A DNA stretch of 64,000 bases from Arboricoccus pini (GCF_900187945.1 NZ_FYEH01000001.1:434001-498000); one strand, 5' to 3'. Positions 53,599 through 63,909 are shown, numbered from the stretch's first letter. The notes: generated by a model from the letters alone, not told the origin. A program made the numbers and translations.

Positions 53599-56268
53599 AT
53601 GGACGTCGTCGTCGTCGAATCGCCGACCAAAGCCAAATCGATCGAAAAATATCTGGGCCCGGGCTATCGGGTCTTCGCTTCCTATGGGCATGTGCGCGAC
53701 CTGCCGGAGAAGGACGAGGCCGTGCAGCCCGATGCCGACTTCGCCATGGAATGGGAGGTGCTGGATCGGAAGAAGAAGGCGCTGGACGATATCCAGACAG
53801 CGCTCAAGACATCCGACAAACTGATTCTGGCGACCGATCCGGATCGCGAAGGTGAGGCGATCTCCTGGCATCTTCTCGAGGTACTGGCGAAAAAGAAGGC
53901 GATCGCCGACAAGCCCGTGGAGCGCGTCGTCTTCCATGAGATCACCAAGCGCGCCGTCCTCGAGGCGATGGCGAATGCCCGGCAACTCGATACCGACCTC
54001 ATCGACGCTTATCTGGCGCGTCGGGCACTTGATTATCTCGTGGGCTTTACGCTCAGCCCTGTCCTTTGGCGCAAGCTGCCAGGATCCCGCTCGGCTGGCC
54101 GAGTCCAGTCCGTGGCCTTGCGGCTCATCTGTGAGCGTGAGAATGAGATCGAAGCGTTCGTTGCCCGGGAGTACTGGACTGTCGAGGCGCTCCTCGAGAC
54201 GAGCGGCAAGGATCGTTTCACCGCGCGCCTGACTGAGCTTGCCGGCAAGAAGCTGGGCAAATTCGATATCGGTGACGCCAAGGCGGCAGAGGCTGCGACG
54301 TCGGCCGTACGCAAGGCCGAGCTTTCGGTGCGCAAGATCGAACGCAAGCAGGTGCAGCGTACGCCGTCCCCGCCATTTTCAACCTCTACGCTACAACAGG
54401 AGGCGTCGCGCAAGCTGGGCTTCTCGGCCTCGCGGACGATGCAGGTGGCGCAGCGGCTATTCGAGGGCATCGAGCTCGGTGGTGAGACGGTGGGCCTTAT
54501 CACCTATATGCGGACCGACAGCGTCAATCTTTCGAGCGAGGCCATCGGCGGCGCCCGCCGCGTCATCGCTGCTCGCTTTGGCGAACAATATCTGCCGGCC
54601 AGTCCTCGCGTCTACAAGACCAAGGCCAAGAATGCCCAGGAGGCGCATGAGGCGATCCGGCCGACCGATCCAGCTCGCGTGCCTGCTGATGTCGCCTCCT
54701 ATCTGGCGGCGGACGAGAAGCGGCTCTACGAGCTGATCTGGCAGCGAACGATGGCCTGCCAGATGGCGGCCGCCGTTTTGGATCGTGTCGTTGTCGAGAT
54801 CGGTGACAGCGGGCAGCAGATCGGGCTGCGGGCCACCGGCCAGACGATCGCCTTCGACGGGTTCCTCAAGCTCTACCAAGAGGGTCGCGACGATCGCCAG
54901 GCCGACGAGGAGGAGGACGATGACCGCCTCCTGCCGAATATCAAGGAAGGCGAAGGCCTGGGTCAGAGCGACGTCAAGCCCAGACAACATTTTACCGAGC
55001 CGCCGCCGCGCTTTACCGAGGCCTCGCTGGTCCGACGGCTGGAGGAATTGGGCATTGGGCGCCCCAGCACCTATGCCAGCATCATCTCGGTCCTTCAGGA
55101 CCGCCAATATGTGAAGCTCGAGCAGCGGCGCTTCGTGCCCGAGGATCGAGGCCGTCTGGTGACGGCGTTCCTCCTCTCCTTCTTCGACCGTTATATCGAG
55201 CCCAGCTTTACGGCTGGCCTCGAGAACAAGCTCGACGACGTGGCAGCGGGCGAACTTTCGTGGAAGGACGTGCTGCGGGAGTTCTGGGCCCCCTTCAAGG
55301 GGCGGATCGACGAGGTGATGGAGCGGCGCGTCGCCGAAGTCATCGAGAATCTGAACGAAAAGCTGGGTAGTTTCCTCTTCCCGGAGCGCGAGAACGGCGC
55401 GAACCCACGCGGCTGCCCCAATTGCGGTACAGGCACGCTGTCACTAAAGCTCGGTAAGTTCGGCGCCTTTGTCGGCTGTTCGAACTACCCTGAATGCCGC
55501 TACACGCGCCAACTGGGCGTGACGACGCTGGAGGGTGGTGCAACCGAGCGACTCCTTGGCGTCGATCCCGGCACGAGCGAGGAAGTCTGGCTGAAAGCTG
55601 GTCGTTTTGGGCCTTATCTGCAGCGCGGCACGGGAGAGGAACCCCGTCGCTCCTCGTTGCCGCCTGGCTACGAGCCCGCGACGATCGACTTCGCCACGGC
55701 TATGCAAATCCTGGCCTTGCCACGCGAGATCGGCACCGATCCCAATAGCGGCGAGCCCGTCGAAGCAATCCTCAATCGCTATGGCGCCTTCGTTCAATCG
55801 GGTGCCCAACGCCGCAAGCTCGACGCCGACGACGATGTCTTGACCGTCGGTCTCAACCGGGCACTGGCCCTGCTTGCCGAGAATCCGGGCAAGGGTGCTG
55901 CGCCGCGGCGTGCGGCCGGTCCGACCAAGGGGCGCGACCTTGGCGCCGATCCCGACACCGGCAAGGCGGTCAAGCTCCTTGATGGTAGGTTCGGCCCCTA
56001 CGTCACTGCGAACGGTGTCAACGCGACCCTCAAGAAGGATATGGATCCGGCGACCCTCACACTCGAGGCGGCCGTTGAACTTTTGCGCGCTAAAGCGGCG
56101 CGCTCAGGCAAACCCGTCCGCGGTCGAGGGAAAGCTGCCGCGAAACCGGCTTTGAAGACCAAGGCGGCAACAGCCACCTCCGCTCTCAAGCCTAAAGGAG
56201 CGACCGCGACCAAGAAGGCATCTAAGGACAAGCCGGCCAGCAAGGCTCCCGCCCGGCGGAAGGGCTGA
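53599..56268 (+). CDS. topA: DNA topoisomerase I
   Basis: TopA relaxes negative supercoils through a 5'-phosphotyrosine. The 889-residue protein has the Toprim domain VVVESPTKAKSIEKYLGPGY, ATDPDREGEAISWHLLEVL, the catalytic Tyr303 in LITYMRTDSVNLS, and one Cys4 zinc ribbon (GCPNCGTGTLSL, then GCSNYPECRYTRQ). After this come topoisomerase C-terminal repeats (LGVDPGTSEEVWLK, GRFGPYLQRG, LGADPDTGKAVKLLDGRFGP) and a Lys/Ala-rich tail. The ATG at 53599 has GAGAGAG just upstream. The gene is full length; rnr follows six bases later. Confidence 0.96.
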   Translation: MDVVVVESPTKAKSIEKYLGPGYRVFASYGHVRDLPEKDEAVQPDADFAMEWEVLDRKKKALDDIQTALKTSDKLILATDPDREGEAISWHLLEVLAKKKAIADKPVERVVFHEITKRAVLEAMANARQLDTDLIDAYLARRALDYLVGFTLSPVLWRKLPGSRSAGRVQSVALRLICERENEIEAFVAREYWTVEALLETSGKDRFTARLTELAGKKLGKFDIGDAKAAEAATSAVRKAELSVRKIERKQVQRTPSPPFSTSTLQQEASRKLGFSASRTMQVAQRLFEGIELGGETVGLITYMRTDSVNLSSEAIGGARRVIAARFGEQYLPASPRVYKTKAKNAQEAHEAIRPTDPARVPADVASYLAADEKRLYELIWQRTMACQMAAAVLDRVVVEIGDSGQQIGLRATGQTIAFDGFLKLYQEGRDDRQADEEEDDDRLLPNIKEGEGLGQSDVKPRQHFTEPPPRFTEASLVRRLEELGIGRPSTYASIISVLQDRQYVKLEQRRFVPEDRGRLVTAFLLSFFDRYIEPSFTAGLENKLDDVAAGELSWKDVLREFWAPFKGRIDEVMERRVAEVIENLNEKLGSFLFPERENGANPRGCPNCGTGTLSLKLGKFGAFVGCSNYPECRYTRQLGVTTLEGGATERLLGVDPGTSEEVWLKAGRFGPYLQRGTGEEPRRSSLPPGYEPATIDFATAMQILALPREIGTDPNSGEPVEAILNRYGAFVQSGAQRRKLDADDDVLTVGLNRALALLAENPGKGAAPRRAAGPTKGRDLGADPDTGKAVKLLDGRFGPYVTANGVNATLKKDMDPATLTLEAAVELLRAKAARSGKPVRGRGKAAAKPALKTKAATATSALKPKGATATKKASKDKPASKAPARRKG

Positions 56269-56273
56269 CGCAT

Positions 56274-58568
56274 TTGGCCTCGCCGCCACGCAAACCCGAG
56301 CGAATGCCCTCGCGGGACGAACTGCTGCGCGTTTTGAGCCAAGCCGAGGAGCGGCCCAGGACCAATGAGTTGCTCAAGGCTTTCGGCCTCAAGGCTACTG
56401 CCCGGCCGTTGATGAAGCGGATGGTGAGGGAGCTCGAGAGCGAAGGGCTGATCGTCAGCAGGCGTGGCCGCAAGCCACGCGACGTCGCGCTGGACGGTCT
56501 GCCGCCCGTCGGTGTCGTCGACGTCACTGCCATTGACGAGAATGGCGACCTCGTATGCCAGAGCGCCATGGCCGCCGCGGCGAGGATCCTTCTGCCGGTT
56601 GAGGCCCTGGATGGCAAGGCGCCTACCGTGGGCGATCGTCTCCTCGTTCGACTCTATCCCCGCGGTGCCGAGCGCTATGACGCGCATCTGATGCGGTTGT
56701 TGCCGCGCCTGGAGAACGAGGTCGTGGGTGTCCTCGAACAAAGCGAGGATGGCGTCCGGCTACGGCCAACCGACCGTAATGCCAAGATGGAATACCGCGT
56801 CGGACCAGAGGATCTGGGAGGAGCCGGTCTCGGCGATATGGTCAAAGCCAGTGTGGTCCAGTCGCCACGGCCCTTGGCTTTACCACGCGCTCGCGTGTTG
56901 GAGCGGCTGGGCCGAGCTGACGATCCCGGCATCGTCAGCCTCGCGGTGGCAACGCGGCTGGGGCTGCCCATGGCCTTCTCCGCTCAGGCGCTGGCATTGG
57001 CCGCGGCCGCAACTCAGGTCGAGCTTGGCAAGCGGACGGATTATCGCAATCTTGATCTCGTCACGATCGATGGCGCGGATGCGCGCGACTTCGACGATGC
57101 GGTCTGGGCCGCTGCCGATCATGCCCCATCCAATCCTGGGGGCTACCGGATCGTCGTCGCGATCGCTGACGTCGCGCATTATGTCCGGCCGGGCGATCCG
57201 CTCGATCGTGATGCGCATGAGCGCGGGAATTCCGTCTATTTCCCGGACCGCGTCATTCCCATGCTGCCGGAGGAGCTCTCGAACGAGCTCTGCTCGCTCA
57301 AGCCGGAGGTCGAGCGGGCTTGTGTCGTGGCGGAGATGCGCATCGATGCCAACGGATCCTTGCTTGATCAGCGCTTCAGGCGCGGTCTCATGCGTTCGCG
57401 CGCGAGGCTGACTTATGAGCGCGTCCAGGCGGCGCGTGACGGCTTTCCCGATGACGAGATCGCCCCCCTGTTGGAGCCCGTGATCGGACCGCTTTATGCG
57501 GCCTATGAGATCCTGGCTGCGGCCAGGCGCAAGCGAGGGGCTATCGATCTCGATCTGCCCGAGCGTCGTGTGATCTTCGCCGAGCCGGGTCAGATGGCCG
57601 AGGTCACGCGGCGCGTGCGGCTGGACTCGCATATGTTGATCGAAGAATTCATGATCCTCGCCAACGTGGCGGCGGCAACCGTCCTTGAGGAAGCGAACCA
57701 ACCAGCGCTCTATCGCGTCCACGACAAGCCGGATCCGCTCAAGCTTGAGACCTTGTCCGAGTTCCTCGAGCGCGTCGGCGTGCCCTGGACCAGAGGCGCC
57801 AAGCGGCCCGGCGATTTCACGGCTCTTCTCGAAAAGATCAGCGAGCCAGCGATGCGAGAAACCGTATCGGGCTTCATTCTTCGAAGCCAGGCGCAGGCCG
57901 TTTACAGTCCGCGCAATATCGGCCATTTCGGCCTGAACCTTCGGCGCTACGCGCATTTCACTTCGCCCATCCGACGCTATAGCGACCTTGTGGTGCACCG
58001 GGCCCTCATCAAGGTCTGCAGGCTCGGTGAAGGCGCGCTGCCCGAGACGGACGTCGAGGCGCTGGCCGAGGAGGGGGCTCATCTCTCACGTTGCGAGCGG
58101 CGCGCCATGGAGGCCGAGCGGGCCGCGCTCGACCGACTTGTCGCCCTCTACATGGCGGACAAGGAGGGCAGTCGCTTCGCTGCCAAGATTACAGGTTGCC
58201 AGCGATTCGGCCTGTTCGTCGTTCTAGATCAGATCGGCGCCGAGGGGTTGGTCCCGGTCTCGTCGCTGGGCGAGGACATGTTTCAGTTCGACGAGCGCCA
58301 CCATGCGTTGGTCGGACGGCGCTGGGGCAAGGTTTTTGCCTTGGGCGACCGTGTCGAGGTGGTGCTGGCCCTGGCGGACACGACCACGGGTGCACTGCTT
58401 TTTCGTATCGTCGAGCACAAGCCCGGCGCGACGGCGGAACTGGCACGCGACACCTGGTCGAAAGGTTATTCGGCGGGCCGTGGTGGCGCTTGCGGCCGCA
58501 ATCGATCCGGCCGACCGGCCAATATCCGCATGGGACGCGGCAAGAAGAGCGCGCCGCGGCGCAAGTAG
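56274..58568 (+). CDS. rnr: Ribonuclease R
   Basis: RNase R is a 3'-to-5' exoribonuclease that degrades structured RNA. The 764-residue protein has an N-terminal winged-helix/CSD region, the catalytic RNB domain with DGADARDFDDAVW (about residue 265) and the IRRYSDLVVHRAL signature, and a C-terminal S1 domain (ITGCQRFGLFVVLDQIGAEG, LVPVSSLGEDMFQF). A basic tail follows (MGRGKKSAPRRK). The start is TTG at 56274, six bases after topA, with GGAAGGG upstream; ATG at 56304 is an alternative. It is probably co-transcribed with topA. Confidence 0.95.
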   Translation: MASPPRKPERMPSRDELLRVLSQAEERPRTNELLKAFGLKATARPLMKRMVRELESEGLIVSRRGRKPRDVALDGLPPVGVVDVTAIDENGDLVCQSAMAAAARILLPVEALDGKAPTVGDRLLVRLYPRGAERYDAHLMRLLPRLENEVVGVLEQSEDGVRLRPTDRNAKMEYRVGPEDLGGAGLGDMVKASVVQSPRPLALPRARVLERLGRADDPGIVSLAVATRLGLPMAFSAQALALAAAATQVELGKRTDYRNLDLVTIDGADARDFDDAVWAAADHAPSNPGGYRIVVAIADVAHYVRPGDPLDRDAHERGNSVYFPDRVIPMLPEELSNELCSLKPEVERACVVAEMRIDANGSLLDQRFRRGLMRSRARLTYERVQAARDGFPDDEIAPLLEPVIGPLYAAYEILAAARRKRGAIDLDLPERRVIFAEPGQMAEVTRRVRLDSHMLIEEFMILANVAAATVLEEANQPALYRVHDKPDPLKLETLSEFLERVGVPWTRGAKRPGDFTALLEKISEPAMRETVSGFILRSQAQAVYSPRNIGHFGLNLRRYAHFTSPIRRYSDLVVHRALIKVCRLGEGALPETDVEALAEEGAHLSRCERRAMEAERAALDRLVALYMADKEGSRFAAKITGCQRFGLFVVLDQIGAEGLVPVSSLGEDMFQFDERHHALVGRRWGKVFALGDRVEVVLALADTTTGALLFRIVEHKPGATAELARDTWSKGYSAGRGGACGRNRSGRPANIRMGRGKKSAPRRK

Positions 58569-58598
58569 CAGCTCCGTTCGAGCCCGTCCGGCCGCTGC

Positions 58599-59621
58599 TC
58601 AGCCACTTGCGCGAATGTCAATGAAGGCGTTGCGCCTGAGATCACGAAGATAGCGCTCCGCCAGCCGCTCGAGCTGGCTCTGGGAGAGCTGTTGGCGTAC
58701 GGCATTTCGGTCGTTCTGTCCGGCCTGCGCGCCAGCCGCTCGACGCTCCGAGACGTAGAAGATATGGATGCCGACGGGTGTTTCGACTGGGTCGGAGACT
58801 TGGCCCGGCTGCAGTCGGCCGATGATCGGCTGGAGATCGGGCAGGACGGATGATACCGGCACCCAGCCGAGATCGCCGCCATTGTCCTTACTCTGCGCTG
58901 CGCTGAACTGGCGCGCCACGGAATTGAAATTGGCGCCGTTACGAACCTCCTGCGTCAATTGTCGCGCATCCTCCATCACCGCCTTCAACTGGCCGGGCTC
59001 ATAGACGGGCAGTAGAATCTCGGAGAGACGGACTTCTTCGTTGGCGGTGTTGGGGGCTCGCATGGCGAGACTGATCTGATCCTCGGTGACGACCACCTTG
59101 GGTCTGACCTCACGCTGGACCACGCGGATCCAGTCGATCTGCGCACGAAGCTGATCGCGCACCAACCCTGCGGCCACCCCTCGGCTGCCCAGGAACTGAG
59201 TGAGTTGATCGCGTGTCATATTATTGCGCTGGGCGATGTTGTCGAACGCTTTATCGACATCAGTCTCGTCCGCATCCAGCTTCAGGCGTTTGGATTCCTG
59301 AATCTCTAGTCGTTCGTCGATGAGCGCGCGTAGCACTTGCGGTGCAATTCGCTGTCGTGTGTCCGTCGTGTCGGGCAAGCCGGAGATCACGATCGCCAGG
59401 AGGATGCGTGCGCGCAACTCCTGCTCGGTGATAATCTCGCTATTGACGACCGCGATGATGCGCTGGACCGTGGTGGCCTGGGCCTGGGCCTGGGCCTGGG
59501 CCTGGTGCGGAACCAAGGAGGGAGCCGAGCCAAGGACACACGCAAGGCAGAGCGCTATGCCACTTCGTAGCGGACGCCTGCTGGCGTGACCGGCAGACTG
59601 GATCAAGAAGGAATGCGGCAT
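58599..59621 (-). CDS. surA: Periplasmic peptidyl-prolyl isomerase / outer-membrane protein chaperone SurA
   Basis: SurA chaperones outer-membrane proteins, LptD included, in the periplasm. The 340-residue protein has a signal peptide, an N-terminal chaperone domain (IIAVVNSEIITEQELRARI, LIDERLEIQESKRLKLDADE) and one parvulin domain (VRLSEILLPVYEP, then GDLGWVPVSSVLPDLQPII, and TPVGIHIFYVSERRA). The signal region ends in an Ala-Gln repeat encoded by five GGCCTG units. ATG at 59621 is used; ATG at 59648 would add nine residues, and neither start has a strong ribosome site. It lies downstream of lptD on the same strand, as in E. coli. Confidence 0.9.
   Translation of the reverse strand: MPHSFLIQSAGHASRRPLRSGIALCLACVLGSAPSLVPHQAQAQAQAQATTVQRIIAVVNSEIITEQELRARILLAIVISGLPDTTDTRQRIAPQVLRALIDERLEIQESKRLKLDADETDVDKAFDNIAQRNNMTRDQLTQFLGSRGVAAGLVRDQLRAQIDWIRVVQREVRPKVVVTEDQISLAMRAPNTANEEVRLSEILLPVYEPGQLKAVMEDARQLTQEVRNGANFNSVARQFSAAQSKDNGGDLGWVPVSSVLPDLQPIIGRLQPGQVSDPVETPVGIHIFYVSERRAAGAQAGQNDRNAVRQQLSQSQLERLAERYLRDLRRNAFIDIRASG
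59475..59504 (-). repeat. Hexanucleotide tandem repeat in the surA signal region
   Basis: Five perfect copies of GGCCTG (plus strand) run from 59475 to 59504 and encode the Ala-Gln repeat at the signal-peptide cleavage region of surA. Slippage in six-base steps would keep the frame and only change the length of the linker by two residues. It may vary among strains. Confidence 0.9.
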
Positions 59622-59739
59622 GGCTCGCCCGTCGAGTGTGATACGCATCGTTGACTAACGGGGAACTGCTTCCGCCTCAAGGCCAAGCGGCCTTCAATGC
59701 GTGTTTTACCGAATACGACCCTAGGGCCTTCTCCCATCC

Positions 59740-62028
59740 TCAATAGCCTGAAGATACGCTGCCAATGGTGGCAAGGGACACGCGTATCTTGAATGATACC
59801 TCGTCTTTGAGTTCACCTTGCTGGACGAAGCTCTGCTCCAAGCCGGCCAGGATCTGTATGCAAGGATGGGTATAGAGAAGCCCGAAGAGGTTGGAGACCT
59901 CGGAATCGCTGGTCAGATCACGGCGAAATTGCGAGGCCACCGCCAAGCGATCGGTCATCTGATAGCGTACGCCCGCGGTAATTTCCTCGCGGGTGTCGTC
60001 GGTCAGATCGACCGCGTCGTCATAGAGTTTCAGATAGCCGATGTCGAAACGCAGCCGTGGTGGCCCGAAACTCACCTTGATATCGCTGCGCCGAAGCTTG
60101 AAATTGTCCTTGTCCAGCCGGAAGCGATAGCGGAAGTTCAAGAGTTCCGTCGGCCGAAAGTCGATTCGGCCCACATAGTCGGAGAAGGTCGTGTCGAGCC
60201 CCGAGCCGCTGGGGAAATAGTCGTTGACCTTCGGCTGATAGGTTTGGCCGATGACCCCGTCAATGTCGACGACCCCAGGCCCAAGCGAGCCGAATCGAAG
60301 ACCATAGGAGACGCGTGTCCCGTCATCGACGAGATCTAGGCCGGTGAAGCGGTTTTCCTCGAAGATATTCGTCTCGTCGTATTCAAACTCGATGCTGTCT
60401 TCGTTCGGAAAACGCCTGCTGTTTAGCCCGTAGGGGGCTAGCTGCGCTGCCACGACCGGCTCGAGGAAATTCTGCCAGGATCCCGTCTCACCGATGAGCG
60501 GAATGCTATAGGTGCCAAACGCCTTGGGAAAAGCGCGAGCTTGCGTACCGTTGCTATTGTCGGTCGAGGTCAGATTTCGCGGATCGCCCGCATAGTCGTA
60601 GAAGTCCGCGCGACCACTCAATCTCAGTCGGCCGACACCACCGATCTGGTCGACCCACGGAAGCTCCCAGCCGACCGTGTTGGAGATCCGGCGCGTGTCC
60701 AGGCCCTCGTCGCGAGTAAGTGCGACGAAGTTCGCATCATAGGTAGCGGTGCTGCCCCAACGCAGCGGCGCCGAGCGCGTATTGTATTCGATGACCGGCA
60801 AGACGAGCGGAATGGTGCCCTGCTGCTCGCCCTCCCGCAGTGACTGGAAGCCGTAAGCGGACAGGCCGAAGAAATCCTGGTCGACGATGCGCTGCACATA
60901 GACGTCGTTTTGCAGAATGTCGGCTGAGGAGATGTTGAAGCGGTCGAGATAGGTATTGTCGCTCGAAAGATTGAGATCGAAGCCGCCTACCCAATCTTGA
61001 GAAAACTTGTAGCGACCCGTGCCCGAAATATTGCCCCGGAAGTCGAACTCGTCGTCTTTGCTAGCCTGGGCCGTCTTCGCGTATTTCTGGGTGTAGGCAC
61101 CGCTGGCCTGAAGCGTCGTGAGGCCGAAATTCTCAAGATCGCGTCCCGTGACGAAGAGAGCTTCACCGCCACTCGTCGTAAACATCGGCGTCAATGTTAT
61201 GTCGCGGTTGGGCGCGAGGTTGACGAAGTAGGGTGTTTCGAACGTCAGGCCCAATTCCGAATTGGTGCCTCCAGTGGGCGCGAGAAAGCCCGATTTGCGC
61301 GTCACCGTCGGATCTGGCTGCGAGAAGAAGGGCGTATAGAAGACCGGGATGCCCAGCACCTCGAACCGGGCATCCCGAAAGACGATCTCGCGCGCCGTTT
61401 CATCCCAGACTGCCCGCTGTGCCTTGATCTGCCAGAGTGGCTGGCTGCCTTCTTGCTTGCAGACCGGGCAGGGCGTGTAGACGACCTTGTCGAAGGTGTT
61501 GATCGTCCCGTCCGTACGCGTGCCTTGAACCGCCGCGATCCGCAGTTGATCCTGCGTCAGCGTCCTGATGCCTTGCGCCATGCCGGTCTTGAGATCGCCC
61601 GTGACCTCCATCTCGTCGGCAAAGGATGTGTGGCCGCTCGGATCGAGCAGGATGACGTTGCCATAGGCATGCGCGCGGTCGGTGCGCCGATCATAGACGA
61701 CCTTGTCCGCGCGCAGGCGCTGGTCGCCCTGGCTGAGTTCGACATGCCCGGTCGCCGTCAGATTGTCGGCTCCTTGGTCGAATGCCAGCTGGTCGGCGGT
61801 AATGACCGTGGGCTCCTTGCTGCCCGAGCCGATCGGCGCCATCGCCAGTGGCGGCTTATCGGTCGAGACGCCGTCGCTGGTATCTTGGCTGTTGGGCAGC
61901 GGTTGCGAGGGATTACCGCTATTGCCTTGCGAGCCAAGGGTCTGGGCCAAGGCTTCGGCCGCAGGCAAGAAGGCGGAAGCCAGGCCCAAGACTAAGAGAG
62001 CCAGGGATGGGGAGGGGCGACGTTTCAC
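59740..62028 (-). CDS. lptD: LPS-assembly protein LptD
   Basis: LptD is the outer-membrane barrel that inserts lipopolysaccharide into the outer leaflet. The 762-residue protein has a signal peptide (SLALLVLGLASAFLPAAEALA), an N-terminal OstA/LptA-like beta-jellyroll (VITADQLAFDQGADNLTATG, HVELSQGDQRLRADKVVYDR), and a long C-terminal barrel with alternating strands ending in SFKIRVSLATIGSVSSGY. Cys residues in TPCPVCKQEG could form disulfides. GTG at 62028 is preferred to ATG at 62067 because GGGAGG lies six bases before it. surA follows downstream. There is no lptF/lptG next to it; pepA is divergent. Confidence 0.92.
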   Translation of the reverse strand: MKRRPSPSLALLVLGLASAFLPAAEALAQTLGSQGNSGNPSQPLPNSQDTSDGVSTDKPPLAMAPIGSGSKEPTVITADQLAFDQGADNLTATGHVELSQGDQRLRADKVVYDRRTDRAHAYGNVILLDPSGHTSFADEMEVTGDLKTGMAQGIRTLTQDQLRIAAVQGTRTDGTINTFDKVVYTPCPVCKQEGSQPLWQIKAQRAVWDETAREIVFRDARFEVLGIPVFYTPFFSQPDPTVTRKSGFLAPTGGTNSELGLTFETPYFVNLAPNRDITLTPMFTTSGGEALFVTGRDLENFGLTTLQASGAYTQKYAKTAQASKDDEFDFRGNISGTGRYKFSQDWVGGFDLNLSSDNTYLDRFNISSADILQNDVYVQRIVDQDFFGLSAYGFQSLREGEQQGTIPLVLPVIEYNTRSAPLRWGSTATYDANFVALTRDEGLDTRRISNTVGWELPWVDQIGGVGRLRLSGRADFYDYAGDPRNLTSTDNSNGTQARAFPKAFGTYSIPLIGETGSWQNFLEPVVAAQLAPYGLNSRRFPNEDSIEFEYDETNIFEENRFTGLDLVDDGTRVSYGLRFGSLGPGVVDIDGVIGQTYQPKVNDYFPSGSGLDTTFSDYVGRIDFRPTELLNFRYRFRLDKDNFKLRRSDIKVSFGPPRLRFDIGYLKLYDDAVDLTDDTREEITAGVRYQMTDRLAVASQFRRDLTSDSEVSNLFGLLYTHPCIQILAGLEQSFVQQGELKDEVSFKIRVSLATIGSVSSGY

Positions 62029-62394
62029 CACCGTCCTCCCTCGTTGCGAGCCATGCGCTCGCCCCATTCAGCACTCAAGGTGCGGTCCCTCCTGCTAGCG
62101 GTCTTGAACGGCTCCAAGGGCGCTCTCTTCAAATGGCTCGAAACACTGTCGGGCAAATCGACAGACTCTTGCGGCGAGCATCTTTAGTGACCGGCGCGGT
62201 GAGCGTCCACAGCGGCGCCCGGCTCCTCTTGCATTCTTCCTCGCCAGGGTGTCGCATTTGGCACGCATCCTGCCGCCGAGGCCAACGAGGTCCCGTCCGC
62301 AGTTGAGCGTCCGAGGCCAAGCCTCTGCACCGCTTCGTCTTTTGCGATCGGCGGCAAGGCGTTAATCTCGCGCAAAAGCTGGAGTCAAAGTTTG
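62029..62394. promoter_or_regulatory. Divergent intergenic region between lptD and pepA
   Basis: The gap should hold the promoters of lptD (minus) and pepA (plus). The stretch nearest pepA includes GGAG at 62381-62384, ten bases before the ATG. I see no clear hairpin or operator and no -35/-10 pair. Nothing in it looks coding. Confidence 0.35.
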
Positions 62395-63909
62395 ATGGAT
62401 CTGATCCTGAGCAAAACGTCGCCTGCCGTGGAGAGTACGCTCGTCGTGCTCGTCGATGCCGATGGCGGTCTATCCGCGCCGGCACGGCAACTCGACGACA
62501 AGGCGGGCGGCATTGTTCGTCGTGCCCTGAAGGCACAGGGCCCGGATGGCCCGAAGTCGGGCTCAGTCCTGCATCTTTTGGCACCTGGCGGCCTCGAGCT
62601 CGACCATCTCCTCCTCGCGGTCCTGGGAAAAAAGGAAGCGGGTGCCCCAAAGCGACTGGAGATCGAAGAGCTTGGCGCGGTCATCGCTCAGAAGCTCGGG
62701 GCGCTCAAGGTGGCCGAAGCCAGCCTCGCGCTCCCCGAGGCAAGCTTTGCCGCCACGGCTGCTCCGGCTTTGCTCGAGGCGCTGGCCGCCGGCGCAGCCC
62801 TTCGAAGCTACCATTTCGGCAAGTATCAGCGACCGGAGAAGAAGGATCAGCGCCCCCGACTCGAAAAGCTGACCTTCGTGCTGCCGTCGGATGCCGGTTG
62901 GGAGCCATCGGCTGCCGAGGCAGCTTTGACGGCGGCCCGGCACGTGGCAGACGGTGTCGTGCGGACCAAGGACCTCGTGAGCGAGCCTTCCAATGTGAAA
63001 TATCCTGAGACGGTCGCTCTCGCCTGCTTGGAACTCAAGGCTTTCGGTGTCGAGGTCGACGTCCTGGACGAAAAAAAACAGGCCGAGCTCAAGATGGGGG
63101 CCTTGCTGGCCGTAAGTCAGGGTAGCGCTCGCCCCTCCAGGGTGGTCGTCATGCGCTGGAACGGTGCCGGCGCCGACGAGGCGCCGTTGGCCTTCATCGG
63201 CAAGGGCGTCACCTTCGATACGGGCGGTATCTCGATCAAGCCCGCGGCCGGCATGGAGGAGATGAAATGGGATATGGCTGGTGCCGGCACCGTCATCGGC
63301 CTCATGCAGCTCCTGGCCAGTCGCAAGGCCAAGGTCAACGTGGTGGGCGTCATTGGCCTTGCCGAGAACATGCCCTCGGGCACGGCGACGCGGCCGGGCG
63401 ACGTCGTCACGGCGATGTCGGGAACCACGATCGAGGTCATCAATACCGATGCCGAGGGGCGGCTCGTGCTCTCGGACGTCCTTTGGTACACGAACGAGAC
63501 CTTCAAGCCGCGTTTCATGGTCGATCTGGCAACGCTGACGGGTGCGGTCGTGGTTGCCCTTGGCAAGGAGCGGGCGGGGCTATTTGCCAATGACGACAAG
63601 CTGGCCGCCCAGCTTCTCGCCGCGGGCGACGCCACCGGCGAGAAGCTCTGGCGCCTGCCGCTCGGCAGCGACTATGACAAGCACATCAAGAGCGATATCG
63701 CCGATATCAAGAATGTCGGTCGGTCGCGCGAGGCCGGCTCGACGGCGGGTGCTGTCTTCTTGCAGCGCTTCGTCGGCGAGACGCCATGGGCGCACCTGGA
63801 CATAGCCGGAACCGCCTGGAGCAACCGCGACTTGCCGCTGTCGCCCAAGGGTGCCACGGCGTTCGGCGTTCGCCTCCTAGACCGACTGGTGGCTGAAAAC
63901 TTCGAATAG
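62395..63909 (+). CDS. pepA: Leucyl aminopeptidase, M17 family
   Basis: PepA removes N-terminal residues from peptides, and in E. coli also binds DNA. The 504-residue protein has a variable N-terminal domain and the M17 catalytic domain. Metal and catalytic motifs are GKGVTFDTGGISIKPAAGME, KWDMAGAGTVIGLMQLLA and NTDAEGRLVLSDVLWYTN, with FMVDLATLTGAVVVALG following. ATG at 62395 is chosen (TTG at 62392 is one codon earlier). It is normal in length and followed by holC 14 bases later, an order also found in E. coli. Confidence 0.95.
   Translation: MDLILSKTSPAVESTLVVLVDADGGLSAPARQLDDKAGGIVRRALKAQGPDGPKSGSVLHLLAPGGLELDHLLLAVLGKKEAGAPKRLEIEELGAVIAQKLGALKVAEASLALPEASFAATAAPALLEALAAGAALRSYHFGKYQRPEKKDQRPRLEKLTFVLPSDAGWEPSAAEAALTAARHVADGVVRTKDLVSEPSNVKYPETVALACLELKAFGVEVDVLDEKKQAELKMGALLAVSQGSARPSRVVVMRWNGAGADEAPLAFIGKGVTFDTGGISIKPAAGMEEMKWDMAGAGTVIGLMQLLASRKAKVNVVGVIGLAENMPSGTATRPGDVVTAMSGTTIEVINTDAEGRLVLSDVLWYTNETFKPRFMVDLATLTGAVVVALGKERAGLFANDDKLAAQLLAAGDATGEKLWRLPLGSDYDKHIKSDIADIKNVGRSREAGSTAGAVFLQRFVGETPWAHLDIAGTAWSNRDLPLSPKGATAFGVRLLDRLVAENFE

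Noticed and set aside
59475-59504. Phase-variable on/off switch of surA
   Set aside because: The repeat unit is six bases, so copy-number changes cannot shift the frame.
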